In this document: positions 1-6,064 of the stretch, in pieces
Numbering within the stretch: position 1 is the first letter of the stretch
How the letters are laid out: each line of letters starts with the position of its first letter
From: Archangiaceae bacterium
Lineage (GTDB): Bacteria > Myxococcota > Myxococcia > Myxococcales > Myxococcaceae
NCBI GenBank assembly: GCA_023248915.1
Contig: JAHFDQ010000389.1
Location: forward strand, 1 to 6,064
Reading direction: 5' to 3'
DNA: 6,064 nt
Made by a program: the position numbers and the translations under genes
Notes under the pieces: generated by a model
The model's input: only the letters and a program-made list of their open reading frames with translations
Told to the model about the DNA's origin: nothing
The model's database searches: none

Positions 1-728
1 CCCTTGAAGCCGTACTTCCACGGCACCACCAGCCGAAGCGGCGCGCCGTTCTGGCCCAACAGCGGCTTGCCGTACAGCCCGGTCGCCAAGAGCGCCAGCG
101 GGTGGAGCGCCTCGTCGAGGCGCAGCCCCTCGACGTAGGGCCAGTCGAGCACCGGCCGCCGGTGTCCCGGCAACTGCGCCGGGTCCATCAGCGTGGTGAA
201 TTCGACGTAGCGCGCCTTGGACGTGGGTTCGAGCCGCTTCACCAGGTCGGCGAGCGGAAAGCCCAGCCACGGAATCACCATCGACCAGGCCTCGACGCAG
301 CGCATGCGGTAGACGCGCTCCTCGGGGTGAAACCAACCGAGCAGGCGGTCCAAGTCGACCGAGCCCGGCCGGGCCACCTCGCCGGCGATGTCCACCGTCC
401 AGGGGCGCGGCTTCAGGAAGTGGGCGTTCTCGGCCGGGTCGGCCTTGTCGGTGCCGAGCTCGTAGTAGTTGTTGTAGCCGGTGACGTCCTCGTAGGGAGT
501 CCTCGCCTCGGTGAGGGCGGGGCCGGCGTCGGCGCGCGGGGCCAGGCCCTCGAACTCGACGTCGCGGTCGCCCGACCCCGCGTCCTTCGTGAGCAGAGTC
601 AGCGCCCCGCCCACCGCCACCGCCGTGCCGGCGAAGGCGGCCGCGCTCTTGATGAGGTCGCGCCGGCGCAGCCAGAGGTGCTCGGGCGTCACCTCGCCTG
701 CCTTCGGTTCCTTCGGAAGCCGCGCCAT
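1..728 (-). CDS. msrP: Protein-methionine-sulfoxide reductase catalytic subunit MsrP (YedY family), 3' end cut by window
   Basis: MsrP is a periplasmic molybdopterin enzyme that reduces methionine sulfoxide in oxidised envelope proteins, normally taking electrons from the membrane haem protein MsrQ. The 242 residues seen start with a Tat signal: twin arginines in RRDLIK at residues 22-27, then a hydrophobic stretch at about 28-47. The mature part follows the E. coli protein closely from memory: GYNNYYE at 84-90, DKADPAENA at 94-102, the RMRCVEAWSM block at 141-150 with Cys144 as the expected molybdenum ligand, WPYVEGLRLDEALHPL at 196-211, and QNGAPLRLVVPWKYGFK at 226-242. The family is about 320-335 residues, so roughly the last quarter is missing, along with any msrQ downstream. 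The start is well fixed: the ATG at 728-726 has an in-frame TGA four codons upstream (740-738), with only weak TTG/CTG alternatives between. No clear Shine-Dalgarno is visible. It is divergent from the hyf operon, so a shared function should not be assumed. Identity is very secure. Confidence 0.95.
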   Translation of the reverse strand, partial: MARLPKEPKAGEVTPEHLWLRRRDLIKSAAAFAGTAVAVGGALTLLTKDAGSGDRDVEFEGLAPRADAGPALTEARTPYEDVTGYNNYYELGTDKADPAENAHFLKPRPWTVDIAGEVARPGSVDLDRLLGWFHPEERVYRMRCVEAWSMVIPWLGFPLADLVKRLEPTSKARYVEFTTLMDPAQLPGHRRPVLDWPYVEGLRLDEALHPLALLATGLYGKPLLGQNGAPLRLVVPWKYGFK

Positions 729-838
729 GAGCAACAGTCATGACGCCCCGCCCCGAATTCAACCCAACCTGCAAGGGGGGCGGCGCCGAGTAGGCGGTTG
801 CACACCCGGCTCCCATCGGCTAATTCCTCGAAGCACCG
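729..838. promoter_or_regulatory. Divergent intergenic region between msrP and the HTH-EIIA/hyf operon
   Basis: This 110-base spacer is the only real non-coding stretch in the window. It must hold the 5' control elements of msrP (leftward) and probably those of the five-gene rightward operon. It contains in-frame stops just ahead of both start codons (TGA on the minus strand at 740-738, TAA at 821-823 on the plus strand), which fixes both gene starts. The middle (about 774-790) is a G/C run with the palindrome CGGCGCCG at 781-788. I see no terminator hairpin, no RNA gene and no convincing sigma-54 element. Assignment as a regulatory region is inferred from gene orientation. Confidence 0.6.
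798..826 (+). promoter_or_regulatory. Possible sigma-70-like promoter for the HTH-EIIA/hyf operon
   Basis: TTGCAC at 798-803 and TAATTC at 821-826 are separated by 17 bases, the usual -35/-10 spacing. Each box matches the consensus only partly (TTG matches in the -35 box). If it is real, transcription would begin close to the ATG at 839 and the message would be nearly leaderless. That would agree with the lack of a Shine-Dalgarno before that ATG. It is also one of the few AT-containing spots in the spacer, so the match could be chance. Weak evidence. Confidence 0.2.
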
Positions 839-1531
839 ATGCACCTGACTGTGCGGGACGCGGCGAAGTTGCTCCGCCGACCCGAGCACCAAATCTACCG
901 CTGGGTCGAAGACGGAGAGCTCCCCTGCCTCCGCGTGAACGACCAGCCTCGCTTCAACCGGTCCGAACTGCTCGAGTGGGCGACGGCGCGGCGCCTGCCG
1001 GTCGACCCCGAGCTCTTTCAGGACGCCGAGGACGGCGACCGCCCGCTGCAGGCGCTGGTCGCTCCCCTGATTTCGGGCGGAATTCACTACCAGGTGGCCG
1101 GGTCGGACCGGGCCTCGGCCTTACGGGCCGTGGTCGGCGTCATGCCGCTGCCCCCGTCGCTCGACCGCGAGACGCTGGTCGAGGTGCTGCTCGCGCGCGA
1201 GGCCATGGGCTCGACCGGCGTGGGCGACGGCATCGCCATTCCCCACGTCCGCCAGCCCATCGCCGTCCCGGGCGCGACGGCCTCGGTGGCGCTGTGCTTC
1301 CTCGACAAGCCGGTCGACTTCAAGGCGGTCGACGGCAAGCCCGTGCACGCGCTGTTCATGGTGGTGAGCCCCACCATCCGCGCGCACCTCCAAATCCTCG
1401 CCCGGCTGTCCACCGCCCTGCACGACCCCGGCTTCAAGGCGGCGGTGGTCCGGCGGGCTCCGGCCGAAGAGATTATCGCCGGGGCCCGCAGGCTCGAGCT
1501 GGGCGCGCCCGCGTCGGGCCGCGCACCCTGA
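839..1531 (+). CDS. Helix-turn-helix / PTS EIIA (PtsN-fructose type) fusion protein, putative regulator
   Basis: This is a 230-residue soluble two-domain protein. Residues 3-52 look like an excisionase/MerR-type HTH (HTH_17): LTVRDAAKLL, then the recognition-helix region HQIYRWVEDGELP and the wing LRVNDQPRFNRSELLEW. After a linker (about 53-70), residues 71-220 form a PTS EIIA type-2 domain. The phosphoacceptor motif GVGDGIAIPH ends in His136, and a second conserved His184 sits in HLQILARLS. EIIA domains of this family receive a phosphoryl group from HPr or NPr; with no EIIB or EIIC nearby, a regulatory rather than sugar-transport role is inferred. The start is fixed by an in-frame TAA at 821-823, six codons upstream of the ATG, with no ATG, GTG or TTG between. 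No Shine-Dalgarno is seen. The stop overlaps the hyfB start by one base (TGATG), so it is the first gene of the hyf operon and a likely controller of it. DNA target and phosphodonor are unknown. The fusion is clear; its function is inferred. Confidence 0.88.
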   Translation: MHLTVRDAAKLLRRPEHQIYRWVEDGELPCLRVNDQPRFNRSELLEWATARRLPVDPELFQDAEDGDRPLQALVAPLISGGIHYQVAGSDRASALRAVVGVMPLPPSLDRETLVEVLLAREAMGSTGVGDGIAIPHVRQPIAVPGATASVALCFLDKPVDFKAVDGKPVHALFMVVSPTIRAHLQILARLSTALHDPGFKAAVVRRAPAEEIIAGARRLELGAPASGRAP

Positions 1532-3522
1532 TGACCGGACTGTCCCTCGCGGTCGGGCTGCTCGGCCTGTCCGGGCTCGCCGCGGTCTTCCTCAACGGTT
1601 CACCGCGCCTCGCCACGGGCGTTGCGGCCCTGGGCGCGGTGGCGGCCTGCGCGGCGGGGCTGTGGCCGGCGGTGTCGGTGCTCACCGGCGGCCCCCCGCT
1701 GGCGATGAAGTGGGTGTCCGCCGGGGCGTTCGGAGACTTCGAGCTCGGCGTCGACCCGCTCTCGGCCTTCTTCCTCGTTCCCCTCTTGGGGCTCGGGGGC
1801 GTCACCGCGGCGTACGGGCGCGAGTACCTGTTGGCCTACCAGGGCCGGAAGTGGCTGGGGCCGCCGGCGCTCTTCTTCAACCTGCTCGTCGCGAGCATGG
1901 TGGTGGTGCTGACGGCGCGCACGGCGGTGCTGTTCCTCATCGCCTGGGAAGTCATGTCGCTGTCGGCCTACCTGCTGGTGTCGTTCGACGACGAGCTGCC
2001 CGAGGTGCGCCGCGCCGGCTGGGTATTCCTCATCTGCGCGCACCTGGGGCTGGCGTGCCTGACCGCGCTGTTCCTGCTCCTCGACCAGCACGCGCACGGC
2101 CTGTCCTTTTCGGCCTTCCTGTCGGCGCCGCCGATGGGCGCCGGCCTCTCGGCGGGGCTGTTCGCGCTCGCGGTGGTGGGCTTCGGCGTGAAGGCCGGCT
2201 TCGTCCCGGTGCACGTGTGGCTGCCTGAGGCCCACGCGGCCGCGCCCTCGCACGTCTCGGCCCTGATGTCGGGCGTGCTCATCAAGCTGGGCCTGTACGG
2301 CCTGTTGCGCACCCTCACCTTCCTTCCCCGCGCCGACTGGTGGGGGCCCACCCTCATCGTCGTCGGCCTTTCTGGCGCGCTCTTCGGCATCACCCTGGCC
2401 CTGTACCAGCGCGACCTGAAGCGGGTGCTCGCCTACTCCAGCATCGAGAACGTGGGGCTGGTCACCGTCGGGCTGGGCATCGCCTTCTGGGGCGCGAGCC
2501 GCAACCTCCCCGCGGTGGCGGCGCTGGGCGCCCTGGGAGCGCTCCTGCACCTGTGGAACCACGTGCTCATGAAGGGCCTGTTGTTCCTGGCCGCGGGCAG
2601 CGGCGTCCACGGCGCGGGCACCAGGGACTTGGAGCGCCTCGGCGGGCTGGTGAAGCGCATGCCTCACACGGCGGCTGCGCTGCTCGTCGGCAGCGTGGCC
2701 ATCGCCGGCCTGCCTCCTCTCAACGGCTTCGTCAGCGAGTGGCTGCTCTACCGGGGCCTCATCGGAGGCGGCAGCGCCTTCGGCGGCGCCGGCGGCGTGC
2801 TGTCGCTCTTGTCGGTCGGGGTGGTGTCCGGAGTGGGAGGGCTGACCGCGCTGTGCTTCATGCGAGCCTCGGGCGTGGCGCTGCTCGGCCAGGCCCGCTC
2901 GGACGCCGCTGCCCAGGCCCACGAGAGCTCGGCCTGGATGACCGGGCCGATGTGGCTGCTGGCCGCGCTCGCGGGCGCGGCGGCGCTCTTCCCGGGTCGC
3001 CTGGCTGCCGCCCTGGCCGGAACCATCGGGCAGCTCTTCGGCGCGACCGTCCGCGCCAGCGCGACCGCCGAGCTCTCGGGGCTGACGCGACTGGGAGAGG
3101 TCGGCTTCTGGCTGTGGGTGGCGCTGGGCGCGGCCTGGGTGGCGCTGGCCTGGCTCGTCCGCGCCCCGGCGCCCGAGGTCGGCACCTGGGACTGCGGCTA
3201 TGCCGCCCCGACCTCGCGCATGCAGTACACCGCCCGTTCCTTCTCGCAGCTCTTCGAAGACCTGCTGCCCTCGGCCCTGCGCGCCCGGGCGGTGCTGCGC
3301 GCGCCGCGCTCGTACTTCCCGCCGGCCGGCAGCTACGCGACCCAGTGCGACGACCCGCTGACCCGGGGGCTGTACCTGCCCTTCATCGCGAGCTGGGCCG
3401 ACCGCTTCGCGCGGCTGCGCTGGCTGCAGCAGGGCCACCTGCACATGTACCTCCTCTACATCCTGGTGGTGGTGGTGCTGGCGCTGGCCTGGGTCGGGTG
3501 GACGGGCGGGGTGCCGCCGTGA
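1531..3522 (+). CDS. hyfB: Hydrogenase-4 / formate hydrogenlyase membrane subunit HyfB (HycC-like), proton-channel antiporter family
   Basis: A 663-residue polytopic inner-membrane protein, close to the length of E. coli HyfB (about 670). It belongs to the NuoL/M/N and Mrp antiporter family (PF00361) and would conduct protons in the membrane arm of a group-4 hydrogenase-type complex. Expected channel residues are present: Glu140 in the LIAWEVMSLSAYLLVSFDDE segment (136-155), Lys221 in GVKAGFVPVHVWLPEAH (219-235), His241 and Lys252 in the next helix, Lys297 in DLKRVLAYSSIENVG (295-309), and Lys348 in LWNHVLMKGLLFLAAG (341-356). The C-terminal block GTWDCGY (551-557) plus SRMQYTARSF (562-571) is typical of HyfB/HycC and separates it from NuoL or MrpA. 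A last membrane helix lies at about 639-657. The reading frame is open upstream to position 511, but homology begins at the ATG at 1531, which overlaps the preceding stop by one base. No Shine-Dalgarno is obvious, so translational coupling is likely. The stop overlaps hyfC by four bases. Confidence 0.95.
   Translation: MTGLSLAVGLLGLSGLAAVFLNGSPRLATGVAALGAVAACAAGLWPAVSVLTGGPPLAMKWVSAGAFGDFELGVDPLSAFFLVPLLGLGGVTAAYGREYLLAYQGRKWLGPPALFFNLLVASMVVVLTARTAVLFLIAWEVMSLSAYLLVSFDDELPEVRRAGWVFLICAHLGLACLTALFLLLDQHAHGLSFSAFLSAPPMGAGLSAGLFALAVVGFGVKAGFVPVHVWLPEAHAAAPSHVSALMSGVLIKLGLYGLLRTLTFLPRADWWGPTLIVVGLSGALFGITLALYQRDLKRVLAYSSIENVGLVTVGLGIAFWGASRNLPAVAALGALGALLHLWNHVLMKGLLFLAAGSGVHGAGTRDLERLGGLVKRMPHTAAALLVGSVAIAGLPPLNGFVSEWLLYRGLIGGGSAFGGAGGVLSLLSVGVVSGVGGLTALCFMRASGVALLGQARSDAAAQAHESSAWMTGPMWLLAALAGAAALFPGRLAAALAGTIGQLFGATVRASATAELSGLTRLGEVGFWLWVALGAAWVALAWLVRAPAPEVGTWDCGYAAPTSRMQYTARSFSQLFEDLLPSALRARAVLRAPRSYFPPAGSYATQCDDPLTRGLYLPFIASWADRFARLRWLQQGHLHMYLLYILVVVVLALAWVGWTGGVPP
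3508..3513 (+). promoter_or_regulatory. Ribosome binding site for hyfC
   Basis: GGGGTG lies five bases upstream of the GTG at 3519, inside the last codons of hyfB. It is a G-rich, imperfect Shine-Dalgarno. It supports the GTG start that overlaps the hyfB stop as GTGA, rather than an internal ATG 14 codons further in. Confidence 0.4.
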
Positions 3523-4427
3523 GCCCGCACCTGCTGGTGCACTGGGCGCTCGTCCTGGCAATGCCGCCCTTGCTGCTCGGCCTGGCCACCAAGACGAAGG
3601 CCGCCTTCGCCGGGCGCGTCGGCCCGCCGCTGTTCCAGCCGTACTACGACATCGTCAAGCTGCTGCGAAAGGGGTCGGTCTTCAGCCGCACCACCTCTTG
3701 GGTGTTTCGCGCCGGGCCGGTGGTGGGCCTGGTCACCGCGGTCGCGGCCACCGGCCTGGTGCCGCTCGGAGGCCACCCGGCGCCGCTTTCCTTCGAGGGC
3801 GACCTGGTGCTGTTCGCCTACCTGTTCGCGCTGGGGCGCTTCTTCACCGTGGCGGCGGCGCTCGACACCGGGTCGGCCTTCGAGGGCATGGGCGCGGCGC
3901 GCGAGGCGGCCTTCTCGGCGCTGGCCGAGCCGGCGCTGTTCCTCGCGCTCGTATCCCTGGCCCGGGCCTCGGGTTCGCAGTCGCTGACGTCGATGCTGGG
4001 CTGCGGCCTGGCGAACGTTTGGGCCCACGCGGGCGCGGCGCTGCTGCTCGTGGCGGTGAGCCTGTTCATCGTGCTCTTGGCCGAGAACAGCCGCATTCCG
4101 GTCGACGACCCGACCACGCACCTGGAGCTCACCATGATTCACGAGGTGATGGTGCTCGACCACGGGGGCCCGGCGCTGGGCTTCATCGAGTACGGCGCGG
4201 CGGTGAAGCTGTTCGCCCTCGGGGCCATCGTGGTGCGGGTGGCGGTGCCCTTCGGGACCAACGCCTGGGCCGCCTGGGGAATCTTCGCCGCCGCGATGCT
4301 GGGGCTTGCGACGGCCATCGGGGTCGTCGAGTCGGTGATGGCCCGCCTGCGTCTGGTGCAGGTGCCGCTGTTGCTGGTGACGGCGTGTCTCTTGTCCGGC
4401 TTCGGCATCGTCCTGGTCGCGAGGTAG
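3519..4427 (+). CDS. hyfC: Hydrogenase-4 / formate hydrogenlyase membrane subunit HyfC (HycD-like, NuoH family)
   Basis: A 302-residue membrane protein of the complex I subunit 1 family (PF00146; NuoH, HycD, HyfC, EchB). In these complexes this subunit sits beneath the peripheral redox arm and links electron transfer to the proton channels. Family blocks seen are GRVGPPLFQPYYDIVKLLRK at 32-51, FEGMGAAREAAFSALAEP at 121-138, and the signature ENSRIPVDDPTTHLELTMIH at 189-208 followed by Glu209. The last is the acidic loop-helix (Glu189, Asp196, Asp197, Glu203, Glu209) matching the conserved NuoH carboxylates. The IPVDDPTTHLELTM form is that of hydrogenase-type members rather than true NuoH. About eight membrane helices are expected from hydrophobicity. 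The start is a GTG sharing four bases with the hyfB stop; the frame is open upstream but that part is a hyfB shadow. Length fits HycD (about 307). hyfE begins three bases after the stop; E. coli hyf has hyfD at this place. Confidence 0.94.
   Translation: MSPHLLVHWALVLAMPPLLLGLATKTKAAFAGRVGPPLFQPYYDIVKLLRKGSVFSRTTSWVFRAGPVVGLVTAVAATGLVPLGGHPAPLSFEGDLVLFAYLFALGRFFTVAAALDTGSAFEGMGAAREAAFSALAEPALFLALVSLARASGSQSLTSMLGCGLANVWAHAGAALLLVAVSLFIVLLAENSRIPVDDPTTHLELTMIHEVMVLDHGGPALGFIEYGAAVKLFALGAIVVRVAVPFGTNAWAAWGIFAAAMLGLATAIGVVESVMARLRLVQVPLLLVTACLLSGFGIVLVAR
4421..4424 (+). promoter_or_regulatory. Ribosome binding site for hyfE
   Basis: GAGG, within the last codons of hyfC, lies six bases ahead of the GTG at 4431. 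It supports that GTG as the start; the first downstream ATG would remove about 40 N-terminal residues, including the first membrane helix. Confidence 0.6.
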
Positions 4428-4430
4428 CCC

Positions 4431-5072
4431 GTGCACGCCGCCGTCGACCCTCTGCTCGTCCTCGTCCTGTTGCTGAACTTCCAGTTGCTGGGCACCAGCC
4501 GGCTGCGCTCGGTCATCTTCAGCTCGGCCGCGCAGGGCGTGCTGCTCGGCGTGATGGCGCTCTTGGTTCACGCGGAGGTTACGGCCGCGTCGGTGCTGGT
4601 GATGGTCAGCACCGCGGTGGTGAAGGGGCTGTTCATCCCCGGCATGTTGCTGCGCGCCATGCGCGACAACGCGATTCGCCGCGAGGTCGAACCGCGCATC
4701 GGTTACCTGCCCTCGTTGGTGCTGGGCGCCGCCGGCACCGGGGCGGCGCTGCTGTTCGCCGGCACCCTGCCGCTGGCCGCCGAGCACGCGGGTTCGCTGC
4801 TGGTGCCGGCCTCGCTGGCGACGGTGCTGGCGGGTTTCCTGGTGCTCGTCACCCGGCGCAAGGCCATCACCCAGGTGGTCGGTTACCTGGTGCTCGAGAA
4901 CGGCATCTTCATCATGGGGCTGACGCTGCTCGAGGCGATGCCCCTGTTGGTCGAGATGGGCGTATTGCTCGACCTCTTCGTCGGCATCTTCGTCATGGGC
5001 ATCATCATCAACCACATCACCCGGGAATTTTCGTCGATGGACACGGCCCGGCTGAGCGCGCTGAAGGACTGA
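4431..5072 (+). CDS. hyfE: Hydrogenase-4 membrane subunit HyfE (NuoK-like C-terminal half)
   Basis: A 213-residue, strongly hydrophobic protein, matching E. coli HyfE (216). HyfE is a structural and probably proton-conducting part of the membrane arm, with a C-terminal section related to NuoK/MrpC. Hydrophobic segments lie at about 6-21, 28-46, 51-72, 94-114, 121-141, 151-168 and 172-195. The NuoK-like region at about 146-196 carries Glu156 in GYLVLENGIFIMG and Glu175 in PLLVEMGVLLDLFVG, the two membrane glutamates expected from NuoK, plus Asp181. Lys65 lies in the third segment (TAVVKGLFIPGMLLRAMRDN), with a basic, polar loop after it (75-90). It ends in a short polar tail (REFSSMDTARLSALKD). 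The GTG start has a GAGG Shine-Dalgarno; hyfF follows after three bases. A stand-alone NuoK or MrpC is about half as long, so HyfE is the better call. Confidence 0.92.
   Translation: MHAAVDPLLVLVLLLNFQLLGTSRLRSVIFSSAAQGVLLGVMALLVHAEVTAASVLVMVSTAVVKGLFIPGMLLRAMRDNAIRREVEPRIGYLPSLVLGAAGTGAALLFAGTLPLAAEHAGSLLVPASLATVLAGFLVLVTRRKAITQVVGYLVLENGIFIMGLTLLEAMPLLVEMGVLLDLFVGIFVMGIIINHITREFSSMDTARLSALKD
5063..5068 (+). promoter_or_regulatory. Ribosome binding site for hyfF
   Basis: GAAGGA, in the last codons of hyfE, is placed seven bases before the GTG at 5076. This is the best Shine-Dalgarno in the window. It decides the hyfF start, since no ATG occurs in that frame for about the first 100 codons. 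Confidence 0.7.
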
Positions 5073-5075
5073 CCG

Positions 5076-6064
5076 GTGCTCTTCGCCCTCGTCCTGGTTC
5101 CGCTCGCCTTCGCCGCCCTGGCCGCGGCGTTCCCGTGGGAAAAGTGGCGCCCCTGGCTCTTGCCGGTGGGCGCGGCGGTGCACCTGGCCCTGGCCTTGGC
5201 CCTGTCGGCGGCGGGCCCGGCGGTCTCGCTCGGCGACTGGATTCGGCTCGACCCGCTGGGCCGGCTGGTGCTGGTCTTCTTGAGCCTCCTATTCTTTCTC
5301 TGCTCGACCTACGCGCCCGGGTACTTGCGGCTCTGGCCGGGCCGCAACCACCGGGTCTTCGTCGCCAACCTCTTCGCCTTCCAGGCGATGATGACGCTCG
5401 CGGTGGTGGCCCAGCACCTGGGCCTGATGTGGGTCGCCATCGAGGCCTGCACCCTCACCTCGGCGCCACTGGTGTACTTCAACCGCAACCCGCGCTCGCT
5501 CGAGGCTACCTGGAAGTACCTGATGTTGGGCTCGGTGGGCATCGCCCTGGCGCTCTTGGGCTCGTTCTTCCTCGCCTACGCCGCGCTCAAGTCGGGGCAG
5601 TCCACTTCACTCTTCTTCGACGACCTGGTGCGCGAGGCGCCGCGGCTGTCGAAGCCCTGGCTGCGGGCCGCGTTCGTGGTGCTGTTCGTCGGGTACGGCA
5701 CCAAGATGGGGCTGGCCCCGATGCACTCGTGGAAGCCCGACGCCTATGGCGAGGCCCCGGGTCTGGTGGGCGCCTTGCTCGCCGGCGGGCTCACCAGTTG
5801 CGCCTTCGTCGCCCTGCTGCGCTTCTTCCAAATCTGCGCCGCGGCCGGCGAGGCGGCACTGGCGCGCCAGGCGATGGTGTACGTGGGCCTGTTCTCGATG
5901 GCGCTGGCCGCCGCCTTCATGGCCCGCCAGCGCGACTTCAAGCGGATGCTCGCCTACTCCAGCGTCGAGCACATGGGCCTGTTGGTGCTCGGCGTCGGCG
6001 TGGGCGGCGCCGGAGTCTTCGGGTCGCTGTTGCACCTGTTGAACAACGGGCTGACGAAGGGCGT
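5076..6064 (+). CDS. hyfF: Hydrogenase-4 subunit HyfF, proton-channel antiporter family, 3' end cut by window
   Basis: The first 329 residues of a second antiporter-like (PF00361) proton-channel subunit; the family is about 480-530 residues, so roughly the last third is missing. The HyfF-specific stretch MWVAIEACTLTSAPLVYF (118-135) followed by RSLEATWKYLMLGSVGIAL (140-158) separates it from HyfB and NuoN. Glu123 and Lys147 are the expected charges of the fifth and sixth helices. Lys210 in GTKMGLAPMH is the channel lysine. RDFKRMLAYSSVEHMG (286-301) and LLHLLNNGLTKG (318-329) match the later helices, Lys289 and Lys328 being the usual charged positions. Unlike HyfB in this operon, residues 217-241 read HSWKPDAYGEAP then GLVGALLAGG: an added Lys220, Tyr224 where HyfB has His235, and no equivalent of HyfB His241 or Lys252. 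The start is a GTG with a good Shine-Dalgarno, three bases after the hyfE stop. The redox-arm genes (hyfG, hyfI) are expected just downstream. Confidence 0.93.
   Translation, partial: MLFALVLVPLAFAALAAAFPWEKWRPWLLPVGAAVHLALALALSAAGPAVSLGDWIRLDPLGRLVLVFLSLLFFLCSTYAPGYLRLWPGRNHRVFVANLFAFQAMMTLAVVAQHLGLMWVAIEACTLTSAPLVYFNRNPRSLEATWKYLMLGSVGIALALLGSFFLAYAALKSGQSTSLFFDDLVREAPRLSKPWLRAAFVVLFVGYGTKMGLAPMHSWKPDAYGEAPGLVGALLAGGLTSCAFVALLRFFQICAAAGEAALARQAMVYVGLFSMALAAAFMARQRDFKRMLAYSSVEHMGLLVLGVGVGGAGVFGSLLHLLNNGLTKG

Noticed and set aside
1..741. An ATG 13 bases upstream of the msrP start on the minus strand, opening an overlapping frame
   Set aside because: It is out of frame with msrP and its translation is Arg/Gly/Pro-rich off-frame sequence; the Tat signal and MsrP motifs are all in the frame starting at 728.
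102..743. A 213-codon plus-strand open frame over msrP
   Set aside because: It is antisense to a clearly recognised msrP reading frame and resembles no family.
781..788. The CGGCGCCG palindrome in the spacer as an operator
   Set aside because: An eight-base G/C palindrome is expected by chance in DNA of this composition, and no second copy or conserved partner is visible nearby.
511..1530. A 340-codon upstream extension of the hyfB frame with no stop
   Set aside because: It overlaps the start of msrP and the whole HTH-EIIA gene in another frame; the translation is arginine/proline/glycine-rich with no family resemblance, and hyfB homology starts at the ATG at 1531.
2340..3518. A long upstream extension of the hyfC frame
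   Set aside because: It lies wholly inside hyfB; the translated text is low-complexity Arg/Ala/Gly/Pro typical of an off-frame read in GC-rich DNA.
1600..3561. A 653-codon open frame antisense to hyfB
   Set aside because: Stops are rare on this strand because of the extreme G/C third-position bias of hyfB; the product is rich in Arg, Gln, His and Glu with no recognisable domain.
3456..5183. A 575-codon open frame antisense to hyfC and hyfE
   Set aside because: Same cause: a mirror of strongly biased membrane-protein codons, giving a hydrophilic His/Gln/Arg-rich sequence with no domain.
1531..6064. The cluster as a NADH dehydrogenase (nuo) or Mrp antiporter operon
   Set aside because: The HyfB C-terminal WDCGY/RMQYT block, the HyfC IPVDDPTTHLELTM form, the double-length HyfE and the order B-C-E-F match hydrogenase-4/formate hydrogenlyase, not nuoH-K-L-M-N or mrpA-G.

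Overview
This is a very GC-rich window (roughly 70% by eye, with codons overwhelmingly ending in G or C). It carries the start of a membrane respiratory gene cluster and one divergent reductase gene. The gene content is a formate hydrogenlyase / hydrogenase-4 type membrane arm, a helix-turn-helix plus PTS EIIA fusion, and a Tat-exported molybdenum reductase. That suits a high-GC Gram-negative bacterium, plausibly a former deltaproteobacterium such as Myxococcota or Desulfuromonadota. The taxonomic guess is weak because no marker gene is present.

Layout. Positions 1-728 (minus strand) hold the first 242 codons of msrP (yedY family), the catalytic subunit of the periplasmic methionine sulfoxide reductase; its 3' end lies beyond the window. 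A 110-base intergenic space (729-838) separates it from a plus-strand operon that runs to the right edge. The operon begins with a 230-residue protein joining an excisionase/MerR-like DNA-binding domain to a PTS EIIA (PtsN/fructose type) domain (839-1531). It continues with hyfB (1531-3522), hyfC (3519-4427), hyfE (4431-5072) and hyfF (5076 to the window end, truncated). Every junction is a stop/start overlap or a gap of 3 bases, so the five genes are almost certainly one translationally coupled transcript. The window is densely coded; the only non-coding stretch longer than a few bases is the 110-base divergent spacer.

How the genes work together. HyfB and HyfF are two antiporter-like proton-channel subunits related to complex I NuoL/M/N. 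HyfC is the NuoH-like subunit that couples the peripheral redox arm to the membrane. HyfE carries a NuoK-like segment. Together they form the ion-translocating membrane arm of a group-4 [NiFe]-hydrogenase-type or 'hydrogenase-related' complex. The redox arm (HyfG/HyfI homologues) should lie just right of the window. Whether the complex is a true hydrogenase cannot be decided here. There is no hyfD between hyfC and hyfE, so this is a more compact version than the E. coli hyf operon. The leading HTH-EIIA protein is a good candidate for a phosphorylation-responsive regulator of the complex, which is the most interesting feature of the window.
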